From: Candidatus Pantoea floridensis
GTDB taxonomy: Bacteria > Pseudomonadota > Gammaproteobacteria > Enterobacterales > Enterobacteriaceae
DNA: 64,000 bases
Direction: 5' to 3'
Assembly: GCF_900215435.1 (NCBI RefSeq)
Contig: NZ_OCMY01000001.1
Span: 2,170,001 to 2,234,000, forward strand
Part shown: positions 46,528 through 55,222 of the stretch, in pieces
Layout: every line of letters starts with the position of its first letter
Position numbering within the stretch: the stretch's first letter is position 1
Translations under genes and position numbers: made by a program
The notes under the pieces: model-generated
Databases searched by the model: none
What the model was told of the DNA's origin: nothing
Seen by the model: only the letters and a program-made list of their open reading frames with translations

Positions 46528-47751
46528 ATGCCTGACCTGCCCGCCGCCGCACCTGAACACGGCCGTTTTCGCCTTAACTTACTGATTCTCTCCATCGTGA
46601 AGTTCAACTTTGCCAGCTATCTCACCATCGGTTTGCCGCTGGCGGTGCTGCCGGGTTTTGTCCATGACGGGTTGGGTTATAACGCCTTTTGGGCGGGATT
46701 AGTGATTAGCCTGCAATACATCGCCACGCTGCTGAGTCGCCCACACGCCGGGCGCTATGCCGATGTGTGGGGACCGAAAAAGGTGGTGGTGATTGGGCTG
46801 GTGGGCTGCTTGCTGAGCGGTATCTGTATTCTTTTATCGGCGCTGAGCGATGGGCAGGGCGTGCTGAGTCTGGTGTTGCTGTGCCTCGGCCGCGTGATTT
46901 TAGGCGTGGGTCAAAGTTTTTCTGGTACCGGAACTTCGCTGTGGGGCGTGGCGCGCGTCGGCTCGCTGCATATCGGCCGGGTGATTTCCTGGAACGGTAT
47001 CGTCACTTATGGGGCGATGGCGATTGGTGCGCCGCTCGGCGTCGTGATCTTCCGTAGCGGCGGTTTACTGCTGCTCTCCAGCATCATCATCGCTATTTGT
47101 CTGTTAGCCATTGCGCTGGCATTGCCGCGAGCAGCGGTGAAAGGCAGCAAAGCCAAGCCGCTGCCGTTTCGTGATGTGCTGAGCAAGGTGTACGGTTTTG
47201 GTCTGATTCTGGCGATGGGCTCTGCCGGATTCGGCGTTATCGCCACTTTTATCACGCTGTTTTATCAGGATAAAGGCTGGGACGGGGCGGCTTTCGCGCT
47301 GACCATGTTCAGCGCCGCGTTCGTCGGTACGCGCCTGCTGTTTCCCAACGCCATCAATAAACTGGGCGGGCTGCGCGTGGCGAGTATCTGCTTTGCGGTG
47401 GAGGCGATTGGCCTGTTTCTGGTGGCCGGTTCGTTTGATCCGTGGATGGCGAAGACGGGGGCATTCCTTACTGGCGCCGGTTTTTCTCTGGTGTTCCCGG
47501 CAATTGGCGTGGTAGCGGTGAAAGTGGTACCGCAGCAGAATCAGGGCAGCGCGCTCGCCACCTATACCGCGTTTATGGATTTGTCCCTCGGCATCACCGG
47601 CCCGATTGCCGGTTTCATCATGAGCTATGCCGGCGTGTCGTTGGTCTATTTTCTTACCGCGCTGCTGGTGTGTTTAGCGCTGTTTTGCACGCTGCGCATG
47701 ATCAAAAGAATGCCGGAAACCGCCGCAGCAGAGATCAAAGAGAATGCGTAG
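46528..47751 (+). CDS. yhhS: MFS transporter YhhS
   Basis: A 407-residue major facilitator (UPF0226) with 12 hydrophobic segments. It is very close to E. coli YhhS (NFASYLTIGLPLAVLPG, LSRPHAGRYADVWGPKK, GRVISWNGIVTYGAMA, VVPQQNQGSALATYTAFMD). YhhS has been linked to arabinose and glyphosate efflux in E. coli; the natural substrate is unclear. Divergent from the ABC operon. Confidence 0.92.
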   Translation: MPDLPAAAPEHGRFRLNLLILSIVKFNFASYLTIGLPLAVLPGFVHDGLGYNAFWAGLVISLQYIATLLSRPHAGRYADVWGPKKVVVIGLVGCLLSGICILLSALSDGQGVLSLVLLCLGRVILGVGQSFSGTGTSLWGVARVGSLHIGRVISWNGIVTYGAMAIGAPLGVVIFRSGGLLLLSSIIIAICLLAIALALPRAAVKGSKAKPLPFRDVLSKVYGFGLILAMGSAGFGVIATFITLFYQDKGWDGAAFALTMFSAAFVGTRLLFPNAINKLGGLRVASICFAVEAIGLFLVAGSFDPWMAKTGAFLTGAGFSLVFPAIGVVAVKVVPQQNQGSALATYTAFMDLSLGITGPIAGFIMSYAGVSLVYFLTALLVCLALFCTLRMIKRMPETAAAEIKENA

Positions 47752-47756
47752 TTGGC

Positions 47757-47811
47757 GGTCGCCATAAATGACGACCCTACAAAACCCGTAGGGTGCGCAT
47801 TCATGCGCACC
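47757..47811. repeat. GTAG-type REP pair
   Basis: 47757-47780 has the core TCGCCATAAATGACGA with CCCTAC; 47788-47811 has GTAGGG and core GCGCATTCATGCGC. Heads face inward only 7 bp apart. Confidence 0.9.
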
Positions 47812-47835
47812 GGGACTTTCAGATGTATGTGGGAT

Positions 47836-47860
47836 AAAAAAAGGGCCTCCGACCGAGGCC
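47836..47860 (-). terminator. Terminator of the iolI-like gene
   Basis: GGCCTC/GAGGCC stem with 5-base loop; on the minus strand it is followed by C then seven T residues. It is about 40 bp past the stop of the isomerase gene. Confidence 0.82.
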
Positions 47861-47902
47861 AACACTAGCAAAAGTGTCTAAGAGACACAGATAAGGGTTC
47901 GT

Positions 47903-48718
47903 TTAGGCTTGCAGCAATTCGATGCTGTGGCGTATCTGGCGTTCAATCTCTGCGGTGTCCCACTTCTCCAGCGTCGATGAAAACGGCTCAAACGCGTAGA
48001 GTCCTTTGTAGCCGAGTATCTCCAGACGTTTTACCTGCGCCACGCTGTTCAGCACATCACGGTCGCTGAGCATAATGCGCTCTTCATCGGTTAACTGCGC
48101 GGTCGGTCGGGTATCTTCCACGCCAGACAAGTGCACAAGGCCAATATGATTAACATCGATCTCCTGCGGGAACTCATTCTCCGCGTTTTCATACAGGTGA
48201 TGATGGAAGGTATCGAGCAGCACCTTAAACGGGACTTTGGCTTGCTGAATCAACTTCTGTACTTGCACCGCTGAACGCAGCGAACTCACCGGGAAGCCCA
48301 GCGGTTCCACTAATCCCTGAATGCCATATTTTTCAAAGCGCGGTGCGAGCACCTGCAGCGCTTCAAGCGTCTGCTGCGGCGATATCTCAATCCCTTCATT
48401 CAGCGGACACATCACCAGCGCTTTTGCGCCAATAGCTTGCGCTTCCTGAAGTAGCGCTTCGGCTTTTGCCAGCAGCGCATCATCGGCACGGTTAAACGGG
48501 TAGAGCGCATTAATCGTGACGATCTCAATCTCATACTTATCCGCCAGCGCCCGCAGCGCTGCCGCGCTAAGATCATCGGTCACCTTACCGCTCGGCATGT
48601 CATTACGTAGCTCAACCTTATTCAATCCTAAACGCTGTACCAGCTGAAAGAAGGCTTCCAGCGAAAGCGTGGGGGCAATTTTACGGTTAATACAGAAACG
48701 GGTTGGATCGATGGCCAT
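47903..48718 (-). CDS. iolI: Sugar-phosphate isomerase/epimerase family, IolI-like
   Basis: A 271-residue TIM-barrel protein of the xylose-isomerase-like superfamily. Start ATG 48718 (MAIDPTRFCINRKIAP) has AGGAG upstream; the frame is open 16 codons further. Metal-ligand regions seen are GLVEPLGF, LLDTFHHHLYE, LVHLSGVED and YAFEPFSS. Its place at the head of the inositol island suggests IolI (2-keto-myo-inositol isomerase) or IolH; the symbol is by context and could be wrong. It shares a promoter region with iolA. Confidence 0.72.
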   Translation of the reverse strand: MAIDPTRFCINRKIAPTLSLEAFFQLVQRLGLNKVELRNDMPSGKVTDDLSAAALRALADKYEIEIVTINALYPFNRADDALLAKAEALLQEAQAIGAKALVMCPLNEGIEISPQQTLEALQVLAPRFEKYGIQGLVEPLGFPVSSLRSAVQVQKLIQQAKVPFKVLLDTFHHHLYENAENEFPQEIDVNHIGLVHLSGVEDTRPTAQLTDEERIMLSDRDVLNSVAQVKRLEILGYKGLYAFEPFSSTLEKWDTAEIERQIRHSIELLQA

Positions 48719-49142
48719 TTGCGGCTCCTGTAGGGTGATGCGGATAAGATGCAGCAAAGAAAACATTTATTTCATTATTATTGAATTATGAAATATCAGA
48801 TATTGGATCTGTCTCGCAAAAATTTCATATTTCGTTTCGCGTTGTATGTTGTGACTGGATTTGTGGCACAAATTCTGTCCACTCAGCGGCTTAGTGTGCC
48901 GCGTTTTCAGCCGCGGAAAAATGCCGGTACGTCAGCGCTGCAGGCTGGTTTACAGCCGCTTGAAAACCGCCAGCGAAAAAATGCGATCCATGCCGCTAAA
49001 AGGAAATTTTCTAAAAAGAAGTATTTGAAAAATTTATTTCATTGCTATAGCTTCATAGCACGCTTTAAGTATTGCCTGCTCACGCAGCGTTGCGGTTTGA
49101 ACCGGCTGTCTGCAGGGAACTTCACATCTAAGAGGCAACGAC
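48719..49142. promoter_or_regulatory. iolI/iolA divergent control region with ATGAAAT-type motifs
   Basis: 424 bp with no supported gene. ATTTCAT at 48769-48775, ATGAAAT at 48788-48794, ATTTCAT at 48822-48828 (followed by ATTTCG) and ATTTCAT at 49036-49042. The same motif recurs at the other inositol gene starts, so these are candidate sites for the RpiR-type regulator. Confidence 0.55.
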
Positions 49143-50648
49143 ATGACTATCGTAGGAAACTTTATCGGCGGAAAAATTACCCATAGCGCCAGCAATGAAA
49201 CCATTCCCGTGTACGATCCGGCGACCGGCAAAGTGGTGCGCGAACTGACGCAGAGCACCGCGGCGGAAGTGGAAAAAGCGATTGAAGTCGCCCATGCTGC
49301 GTTCCCGGAATGGTCGAAAACCGCGCCGCTGCGTCGTGCCCGTGTGATGTTCAACTTCAAAGCCCTGATGGAAAAACACCGCGATGAGCTGGCGGCACTG
49401 ATTGTTTCTGAGCACGGTAAAGTGTGGTCAGATGCGCTGGGTGAGTTGACGCGTGGTATTGAAGTGATCGAGTTTGCCTGCGGTATTCCGCATCTGATTA
49501 AAGGTGAAAACTCCCCCAGCGTGGGCACCGGCGTTGATAGCTACTCGCTGATGCAACCCGTGGGCGTGGTGGCGGGTATCACGCCATTCAACTTCCCGGC
49601 GATGGTGCCGCTGTGGATGTTCCCCATCGCGCTGGCGTGCGGCAACACCTTCATCCTCAAGCCACCGGCGCTGGATCCCTCAGCCTCGGTGCGTATGGCC
49701 GAACTGCTGAAAGAAGCGGGCCTGCCAGATGGTGTGTTCAACGTGGTGCACTCGTCTAACGAAGATGCCGAGCAGTTGTATAAAGACCCGCGCATCGCGG
49801 CAGTCAGCTTCGTCGGTTCTTCCGGCGTGGCTGAGCATATCTACAAAACCGCCAGCGCCCACGGTAAACGTGTTCAGGCATTCGGCGCGGCAAAAAACCA
49901 CGCTATCGTGATGCCAGATGCCGATCTTGATGCCACCGTGAACGCCATTATGGGCGGCGCGTTTGGCTCTGCTGGTGAACGCTGCATGGCGCTGCCGGTG
50001 GTGGTGGCGGTGGGTGACGATACGGCTGACAAACTGATTGCACGCCTCACGCCGCTGATTAAAGCGCTGCGCATCGGCCCGGGAATTCAGAAAGGTGCTG
50101 AAGAGAATGAAATGGGGCCGGTAGTTTCTGCCGCGCACCAGAAGAAAGTGCTGGGCTATATCGATAAAGGCGAGCAGGAAGGCGCGAAGCTGGTGGTTGA
50201 TGGTCGCGGTGTTGAGGTAGCAGGTCACGCTGAAGGTTACTACGTGGGCGGCACCCTGTTTGATAACGTGACTTCAGACATGACCATCTGGCGCGAAGAG
50301 ATCTTCGGGCCGGTATTAAGCATCATGCGTTCTACAGATTTCGATAGCGCGCTGCAGCTGGTTAACAGCCATGAGTTCGGCAACGGTAGCGCCATCTTTA
50401 CCAGCAACGGTCACACCGCGCGCGAATTCGTACAGAACGTGGAAGCGGGCATGGTGGGCGTTAACGTCCCGGTTCCGGTACCGATGGCGTTCCACAGCTT
50501 CGGCGGCTGGAAGCGTTCGGTGTTTGGTGCGCTGAACGTGCATGGTCCAGACGGCGTGCGTTTCTACACGCGCATGAAAACCGCCACCGTGCGTTGGCCG
50601 AGCGGCCAGCAAACCGTCTCTGAGTTCAGCATGCCGACGCTGGGCTAA
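49143..50648 (+). CDS. iolA: Methylmalonate-semialdehyde dehydrogenase (CoA-acylating)
   Basis: A 501-residue NAD-dependent aldehyde dehydrogenase (also called MmsA) that converts malonate semialdehyde, the last inositol intermediate, to acetyl-CoA. The catalytic Cys lies in GSAGERCMALPV. Unlike most aldehyde dehydrogenases it lacks the general-base Glu in the GAAKNHAIVMPDAD segment, which is the hallmark of the CoA-acylating type. AGAGG lies before ATG. iolB follows 24 bp downstream. Confidence 0.95.
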   Translation: MTIVGNFIGGKITHSASNETIPVYDPATGKVVRELTQSTAAEVEKAIEVAHAAFPEWSKTAPLRRARVMFNFKALMEKHRDELAALIVSEHGKVWSDALGELTRGIEVIEFACGIPHLIKGENSPSVGTGVDSYSLMQPVGVVAGITPFNFPAMVPLWMFPIALACGNTFILKPPALDPSASVRMAELLKEAGLPDGVFNVVHSSNEDAEQLYKDPRIAAVSFVGSSGVAEHIYKTASAHGKRVQAFGAAKNHAIVMPDADLDATVNAIMGGAFGSAGERCMALPVVVAVGDDTADKLIARLTPLIKALRIGPGIQKGAEENEMGPVVSAAHQKKVLGYIDKGEQEGAKLVVDGRGVEVAGHAEGYYVGGTLFDNVTSDMTIWREEIFGPVLSIMRSTDFDSALQLVNSHEFGNGSAIFTSNGHTAREFVQNVEAGMVGVNVPVPVPMAFHSFGGWKRSVFGALNVHGPDGVRFYTRMKTATVRWPSGQQTVSEFSMPTLG

Positions 50649-50672
50649 TCTCGCTCAACCAGGAGGAACAGG

Positions 50673-51488
50673 ATGTCTCTGATTTCGAAAGCGCAAAAAC
50701 CCGACAGCAACGGTCGTATTCAGCATGTCACGCCTGAGAGCGCGGGCTGGGAATACGTAGGCTTTGATGCCTACCTGCTGAAAAAAGGGCAGCGCCTGAC
50801 GCTGAGCAGCGGTGATAAAGAGCTGTGTCTGGTGCTGGTGGCGGGCTTTGCATCGGTAAAAACCCGCCATGCGGAGTTCCCACATCTCGGTAAGCGTCTG
50901 TCGCCGTTTGAGCGCATTCCGCCGTACTCGGTGTATGTGCCGCATAACGATGAAGTGGAAGTGTATGCGGACAGCGATCTGGAGCTGGCGGTGTGTAATG
51001 CACCAGGCGGCGGTAATCTGCCGGCGCGCCTGATTGCCCCGGAAGATGTGGGTGTTGAGCAGCGTGGTAAAGGCCGCAACCAGCGTCTGGTGCACAACAT
51101 TTTGCCGGATAACAAAGAAGCCGACAGCCTGCTGGTGGTGGAAGTGTATACCGACGAAGGCGCGACCAGTTCGTACCCTAGCCACAAGCACGACCAGAAA
51201 AATAGCCCTGAAGAAACCTATCTGGAAGAAACCTACTATCACCGTTTCGATCCTGAGCCAGGTTTCGCCATGCAGCGTGTTTATACCGACGACCGTTCGC
51301 TCGACGAGTGCATGGCGCCGTATAACCGTGATGTGGTGACGGTGCCGCGCGGCTATCATCCGGTGGCGACCATTGCCGGTTACGATAATTACTATCTCAA
51401 CGTGATGGCGGGGCCAAAACGGTTGTGGAAATTTACCTGGGAGAAAGATCATGCCTGGGTGAATAGCGATAAGTATCCGCGTTCGTAG
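50673..51488 (+). CDS. iolB: 5-deoxy-glucuronate isomerase
   Basis: A 271-residue bicupin that turns 5-deoxy-D-glucuronate into 5-dehydro-2-deoxy-D-gluconate. Metal-binding His residues are in SYPSHKHDQ and in YYHRFDPEPGF; the C-terminal cupin ends in GPKRLWKFTWEKDHAWV. Length is normal. AGGAGGAA precedes the ATG. Co-transcribed with iolA and closed by a terminator nested in a REP pair. Confidence 0.96.
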   Translation: MSLISKAQKPDSNGRIQHVTPESAGWEYVGFDAYLLKKGQRLTLSSGDKELCLVLVAGFASVKTRHAEFPHLGKRLSPFERIPPYSVYVPHNDEVEVYADSDLELAVCNAPGGGNLPARLIAPEDVGVEQRGKGRNQRLVHNILPDNKEADSLLVVEVYTDEGATSSYPSHKHDQKNSPEETYLEETYYHRFDPEPGFAMQRVYTDDRSLDECMAPYNRDVVTVPRGYHPVATIAGYDNYYLNVMAGPKRLWKFTWEKDHAWVNSDKYPRS

Positions 51489-51574
51489 GGAGCGCATTTA
51501 TGCGCACCAACGTTAAAAGGGCAGCCACATGGCTGCCCTTTTTGTTGGCTGGTCGCCATCAATGGCGACCCTAC
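51485..51574. repeat. GTAG-type REP pair enclosing a terminator
   Basis: 51485-51508 has GTAGGG with an AGCGCATTTATGCGCA core; 51551-51574 has the TCGCCATCAATGGCGA core and CCCTAC. Heads point outward, unlike the other pairs, and the iolB terminator lies between them. Confidence 0.88.
51515..51543. terminator. iolAB terminator (bidirectional)
   Basis: Stem AAAAGGGCAGCC/GGCTGCCCTTTT with ACAT loop, then TTT... It can stop iolAB (+) and the convergent rpiR-type gene (-). Confidence 0.93.
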
Positions 51575-51581
51575 GAAGAGA

Positions 51582-52427
51582 TTATTCGTTAATAACGTTG
51601 TTATTCAGCGCTAACGATACGGCGAGCGTCTGCGCCAGACACAGCGATGCCACCTGCGAACGGAAGCCATCCACCTGCGCCTCACGCACCACAAAGCACA
51701 CATCGCTGAAGGCGGCCAGCGGGCTGACCTGGCTGTCGGTGATGGCGATCAGATGCGCGCCACGCTTGGCACCTAGCTCAACCAACTCCACCGCTTCACG
51801 CGCGTAAGGCGAATAGCTGATGGCAATCACCACGTCTTTGGGATTCACCATACTGAGCTGCTCGGTGAACATGCCGCCGAGGCCATCGATCAGGAATGCC
51901 CGGCGCTCCAGATGGCGCAGCGCGTACACCAGATAAGAAGCCACGCTGAACGAGCGGCGCAGGCCGATAATGTAGATGTTCTCCGCTTCATCGAGCATTT
52001 TCACCGCGCGGTTGAGTTGGTCCGGATTCACCTGCATCGCCAGCTGTTGCAGCGCCTGACTGTTCACCATGGTAAAGACGTTGAGAATTTCAGCCGGGCT
52101 CTCGGGTGAGCTGGCGCTGTCGTCGGTGGCGGTTTGGCGGAACAGACGTGCACGCTCGGTATAGTTAACCGTTTCTTCCATCAGATGCTGGCGGAAAACC
52201 TGTTTCATTTCGTTGAAGCCGCTGAAGCCAAAAGCGTTGGCAAAGCGGATCAGCGTGGAGGGTGGCACATCAGCATGTTGCGCAATGGAGGCAACGGTAT
52301 CAAACGCAATGCTGTTGCTGTTATCAAGGATATAACGAGCCACCTGCTTCAGGCGTTTACTCAGCGTCTCATAGCGACGACGGATATCGTCCTGTAACAG
52401 GGTAAGTTGTGTTGGATTATTGGTCAT
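51582..52427 (-). CDS. iolR: RpiR/MurR-family regulator of inositol genes
   Basis: A 281-residue regulator. An N-terminal HTH_6 domain (KQVARYILDNSNSIAFDTVASIAQHADVPPSTLIRF) precedes a SIS sugar-phosphate-binding domain (GLRRSFSVASYLVYALRHL, AISYSPYAREAVELVELG). RpiR-type regulators control iol genes in Salmonella and rhizobia, so this is the likely repressor, with an inositol-derived phosphate as inducer. The symbol is by context. Confidence 0.88.
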   Translation of the reverse strand: MTNNPTQLTLLQDDIRRRYETLSKRLKQVARYILDNSNSIAFDTVASIAQHADVPPSTLIRFANAFGFSGFNEMKQVFRQHLMEETVNYTERARLFRQTATDDSASSPESPAEILNVFTMVNSQALQQLAMQVNPDQLNRAVKMLDEAENIYIIGLRRSFSVASYLVYALRHLERRAFLIDGLGGMFTEQLSMVNPKDVVIAISYSPYAREAVELVELGAKRGAHLIAITDSQVSPLAAFSDVCFVVREAQVDGFRSQVASLCLAQTLAVSLALNNNVINE

Positions 52428-52565
52428 TACTTCGGCCCGCTAAAAAAGAAAATATGGCTGGATAATGAGCGCTATAGTACCAGATGGATGGAAAATTTCA
52501 TTCGTTTGACATCTTCGTGACGCTTATTTCATCGGTTTATGAAATGCCTCACAGAATGTGCATGT

Positions 52566-52698
52566 TTTCCCCTCACCCTAACCCTCACCCGCAAGCGGGC
52601 GAGGGAACCTATCGAGTGAAAGTCGAGGAATGCATTCGGTCCGCAAAATCGCAGAGGACAGTTCCTTCTCCCGCCAGCGGGAGAAGGTTAGGATGAGG
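52566..52698. repeat. Long imperfect palindromic intergenic repeat (CCCTCACCC type), copy 2
   Basis: Left end CCCCTCACCCTAACCCTCAC with inner hairpin CCCGCAAGCGGG; right end CCCGCCAGCGGG then AGAAGGTTAGGATGAGGG. Same architecture as 1842-1937, with a longer and unrelated centre. Confidence 0.8.
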
Positions 52699-52715
52699 GC
52701 CAACGCGCACAATGC

Positions 52716-52739
52716 AAAAAAAGCGGCCATCGGCCGCTT
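52716..52739 (-). terminator. iolC terminator
   Basis: 8-bp stem AAGCGGCC/GGCCGCTT with a 3-base loop; on the minus strand it is followed by a T run of at least five. Confidence 0.88.
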
Positions 52740-52760
52740 CTTTGATGCTAATTCAACAGC

Positions 52761-54674
52761 TTAACCGCGCACCGCGCGCCAGTAGCCGATCAGGCGCAGA
52801 TAATTGCCTTTCACGGTTTCGATCAGCGCCTTGTCGTCCAGTTCGCCCTGCAGCCACTGGCGTGACGGCTGGCCGAAGATAGTGCGACCTACCGCAAAAC
52901 CTTTCACCCATGGCGCTTGCGCCGCCGCCGCAAAACCGGCTTTCAGCGTCTCTTCTGGTGCATCCAGACCCAGTAGCAGAATGCCGCGGCAGTGTGGATC
53001 GTTTTGCTCGATCAAGCCGCTGATGGACTGCCAGCTCTCCGCGGACAGCGGCGGCAGTTTCCACCAGTCCGGCTGAATACCCAGGCTGTAGAAGTGGCTC
53101 AGCATATCGTAATAGTAAGACTCTTTCCGGTCCGGGTTACTTTCCGGCAGAATCACTTCCAGCAGCAGTTCGTGACCGCTTTTATTGCAGCCTTTCCACA
53201 CATCCAGCACCAGATCATCCTGCTCTTTACGCAGTTCCGCGCTGTCATGTGGATGGTAGAACACCAGGCATTTCACTACGTGTTCGGCCGGCCAGTCGAC
53301 CAGCTGCGAACCAATATTGCCGTGCTCGAGGCGCAGCGGGCGGGAACTTGGCAGCTCGATGGGGCGACCAATCCACCAGTTTTTACCGGTAATCGCGTTC
53401 AGCGCTTTCTGGCCATAGGTGGTATCCGCGAGGATGCCGCTTTTCTGATGCAAACCTGCCTCGTTTGCCGCTTCTTCAGCTGCGCGCAACAGCAGCAGTT
53501 TCAGCTGTGGAATGCGCTCTTCGCTGACGCCCGCTTCGCGCGCCATATCGGCCAGCTGCTTGCGGTGGTCAAAGGCGAACACATTCAGCTCGGGCCACTG
53601 CTGCTTACGTGTCGTCACGCGGTGTAAATGATTCAGGCGTGGATCGAGATCCGGGCGCTTCACGTCGTTATCGCGGCGAAGGAAATCATCCAGCTCTTCT
53701 TTGGTTGGCATCGCTGGCGCGCAGCCGTGGCGGGAAACCACCAGTGCCCCACAGGCGTTTGCGTAACGGCACGCCTGCTCCCAGCTTTCGTCGTTTAGCC
53801 AGCCGCGCAGCAGGCCAGACATAAAGGCATCGCCCGCGCCAAGTACATTCAGCACTTCCACGCGCACGCCGCTCTGTAATGTGGTCTGTTCCCAGCTATC
53901 TGGGATCTCGCCCTCAAATACCACGCAGCCCAGCGGGCCACGTTTGCACACCAGCGTTGCCTGGCTCGATTTACGCACGTTTTTCAGCGCGGTCAAGGTA
54001 TCGGTGCTGCCACCGGCAATATGAAACTCTTCTTCCGTTCCCACCACCAAATCGAAATAGTGCAGGACTTCCTGCAACTGTTGCGTTACTTCGCCCGATT
54101 CAATGAAACGCGTTTCACCGTCGCCGAGTGAGGTCAGGCCCCACAGGACCGGGCGATAATCGATATCCAGTGCGGTACGCAGCCCGTTACGTCGGGCGAT
54201 ATCCAGCGCCTTCAATACTGCGGCACGGGTTTGCGGGTGTGACAAGTGCGTGCCGGTAACGGCGACCGCACGTGAGGAGGTGATAAACTCTTCTTTAATA
54301 TCTTCCGGCACCAGGCCCATATCGGCGCAGTTATCACGGTAGAAAATTAGCGGGAAGGTCTCTTCATCTTTAATCCCAAGAATCACCAGACCCGTCAGGC
54401 GATGCTTGTCCGTGATCAAACCGTCGGTGTTGCAGCCTGCCCGCTGCAGCTCTTCACGTAAAAAGCGGCCATTATGCTCGTCACCTACGCGCGCCAGCAT
54501 GGCAGACTTCAGGCCCTGAATAGCTGTGCCATAGGCCACGTTGCCAGAAGATCCACCCAGATATTTATTGAAGCTGGTCATATCTTCCAGACGTGATCCA
54601 ATTTGCTGACCGTAAAGGTCGACGGCGATGCGTCCAATACAAATCACATCAAGCCGCTTCTGTTGTGTACTCAT
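52761..54674 (-). CDS. iolC: 5-dehydro-2-deoxygluconokinase fused to DUF2090 (IolC-type)
   Basis: A 637-residue fusion. Residues 1 to about 325 are a PfkB-type kinase (GGSSGNVAYGTAIQGLKS; catalytic GAGDAFMSGLLRG) that phosphorylates 5-dehydro-2-deoxygluconate. Residues about 335-637 are a DUF2090 TIM-barrel domain, thought to be the aldolase partner (IolJ activity) in many proteobacteria. No separate iolJ is seen in the window. Start ATG 54674 (MSTQQKRLDVICIGR) is preferred to an 18-codon longer form. Divergent from iolD. Confidence 0.93.
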   Translation of the reverse strand: MSTQQKRLDVICIGRIAVDLYGQQIGSRLEDMTSFNKYLGGSSGNVAYGTAIQGLKSAMLARVGDEHNGRFLREELQRAGCNTDGLITDKHRLTGLVILGIKDEETFPLIFYRDNCADMGLVPEDIKEEFITSSRAVAVTGTHLSHPQTRAAVLKALDIARRNGLRTALDIDYRPVLWGLTSLGDGETRFIESGEVTQQLQEVLHYFDLVVGTEEEFHIAGGSTDTLTALKNVRKSSQATLVCKRGPLGCVVFEGEIPDSWEQTTLQSGVRVEVLNVLGAGDAFMSGLLRGWLNDESWEQACRYANACGALVVSRHGCAPAMPTKEELDDFLRRDNDVKRPDLDPRLNHLHRVTTRKQQWPELNVFAFDHRKQLADMAREAGVSEERIPQLKLLLLRAAEEAANEAGLHQKSGILADTTYGQKALNAITGKNWWIGRPIELPSSRPLRLEHGNIGSQLVDWPAEHVVKCLVFYHPHDSAELRKEQDDLVLDVWKGCNKSGHELLLEVILPESNPDRKESYYYDMLSHFYSLGIQPDWWKLPPLSAESWQSISGLIEQNDPHCRGILLLGLDAPEETLKAGFAAAAQAPWVKGFAVGRTIFGQPSRQWLQGELDDKALIETVKGNYLRLIGYWRAVRG

Positions 54675-55222
54675 ACCTATTGTTTCCTTCTGTGATAAGC
54701 AGACACTGCGGGCGCTGCCGCCCATCATCGAGCGCTTTGCTTCCGGGTTCTCAAGGTGCCTGATTGGCTTTTACGCAGTATGAGGAATAAAAATTCCAAA
54801 CACAATATGAAATGAAACGTCCGTCGCGATTTTGTGAGCCAGGTAAAAATCTGACAAAGGTGTAATACAGCAGGTGTTAAGCGCTGAATTCCAGCGATAC
54901 TCGGGCTTGTGAGCCAGGTCTCAGGAAAAGAGCGATAAATCAAGGAAGCTACTGAAGTGAAATGAAATTTCGTTATGGCCGTTAAATAACCTTTTACCGT
55001 TCCACTTTCCTCCCTTTGCTCGCCCTGAAAGCGTTCGTTTCATCGCTGAATTTGATCTCTATCGCAAAATGAAATGTTTCTTCTGTAATCGTATTTAATG
55101 AAAAAAATATTTGTTTATAATCGCCACACGTTTCACTTAATCCGCGGGCGCCGTAAGCGGCAGTTGTTACCCGAACCGCGATGTACCTCACCACAGGTAC
55201 CAGCATGTAAAGGAAGAAGCAT
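54675..55222. promoter_or_regulatory. iolC/iolD divergent control region with ATGAAAT-type motifs
   Basis: 548 bp without a supported gene. ATGAAAT at 54807-54813; GTGAAAT then ATGAAATTTC at 54957-54971; GTTTCAT at 55037-55043 and ATGAAAT with GTTTC at 55069-55080; a partial GTTTCAC near 55130. This is the densest group of the motif in the window. AT-rich DNA at 55081-55125 may hold the iolD promoter. Confidence 0.55.

Larger units (their letters stand above)
52428..52760. promoter_or_regulatory. iolR upstream region with palindromic motif, repeat and terminator
   Basis: 333 bp without a gene. ATTTCAT-N6-ATGAAAT at 52526-52545 is a perfect palindrome, and a further ATTTCAT is at 52495-52501, close upstream of the regulator start; both could serve autoregulation. 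A long REP-like palindrome (52566-52698) and the iolC terminator (52716-52739) fill the rest. Confidence 0.6.

Noticed and set aside
48788..49186. 132-codon frame across the iolI/iolA control region
   Set aside because: It overlaps the iolA start, has no ribosome site, unlikely composition, and covers the candidate operator motifs.
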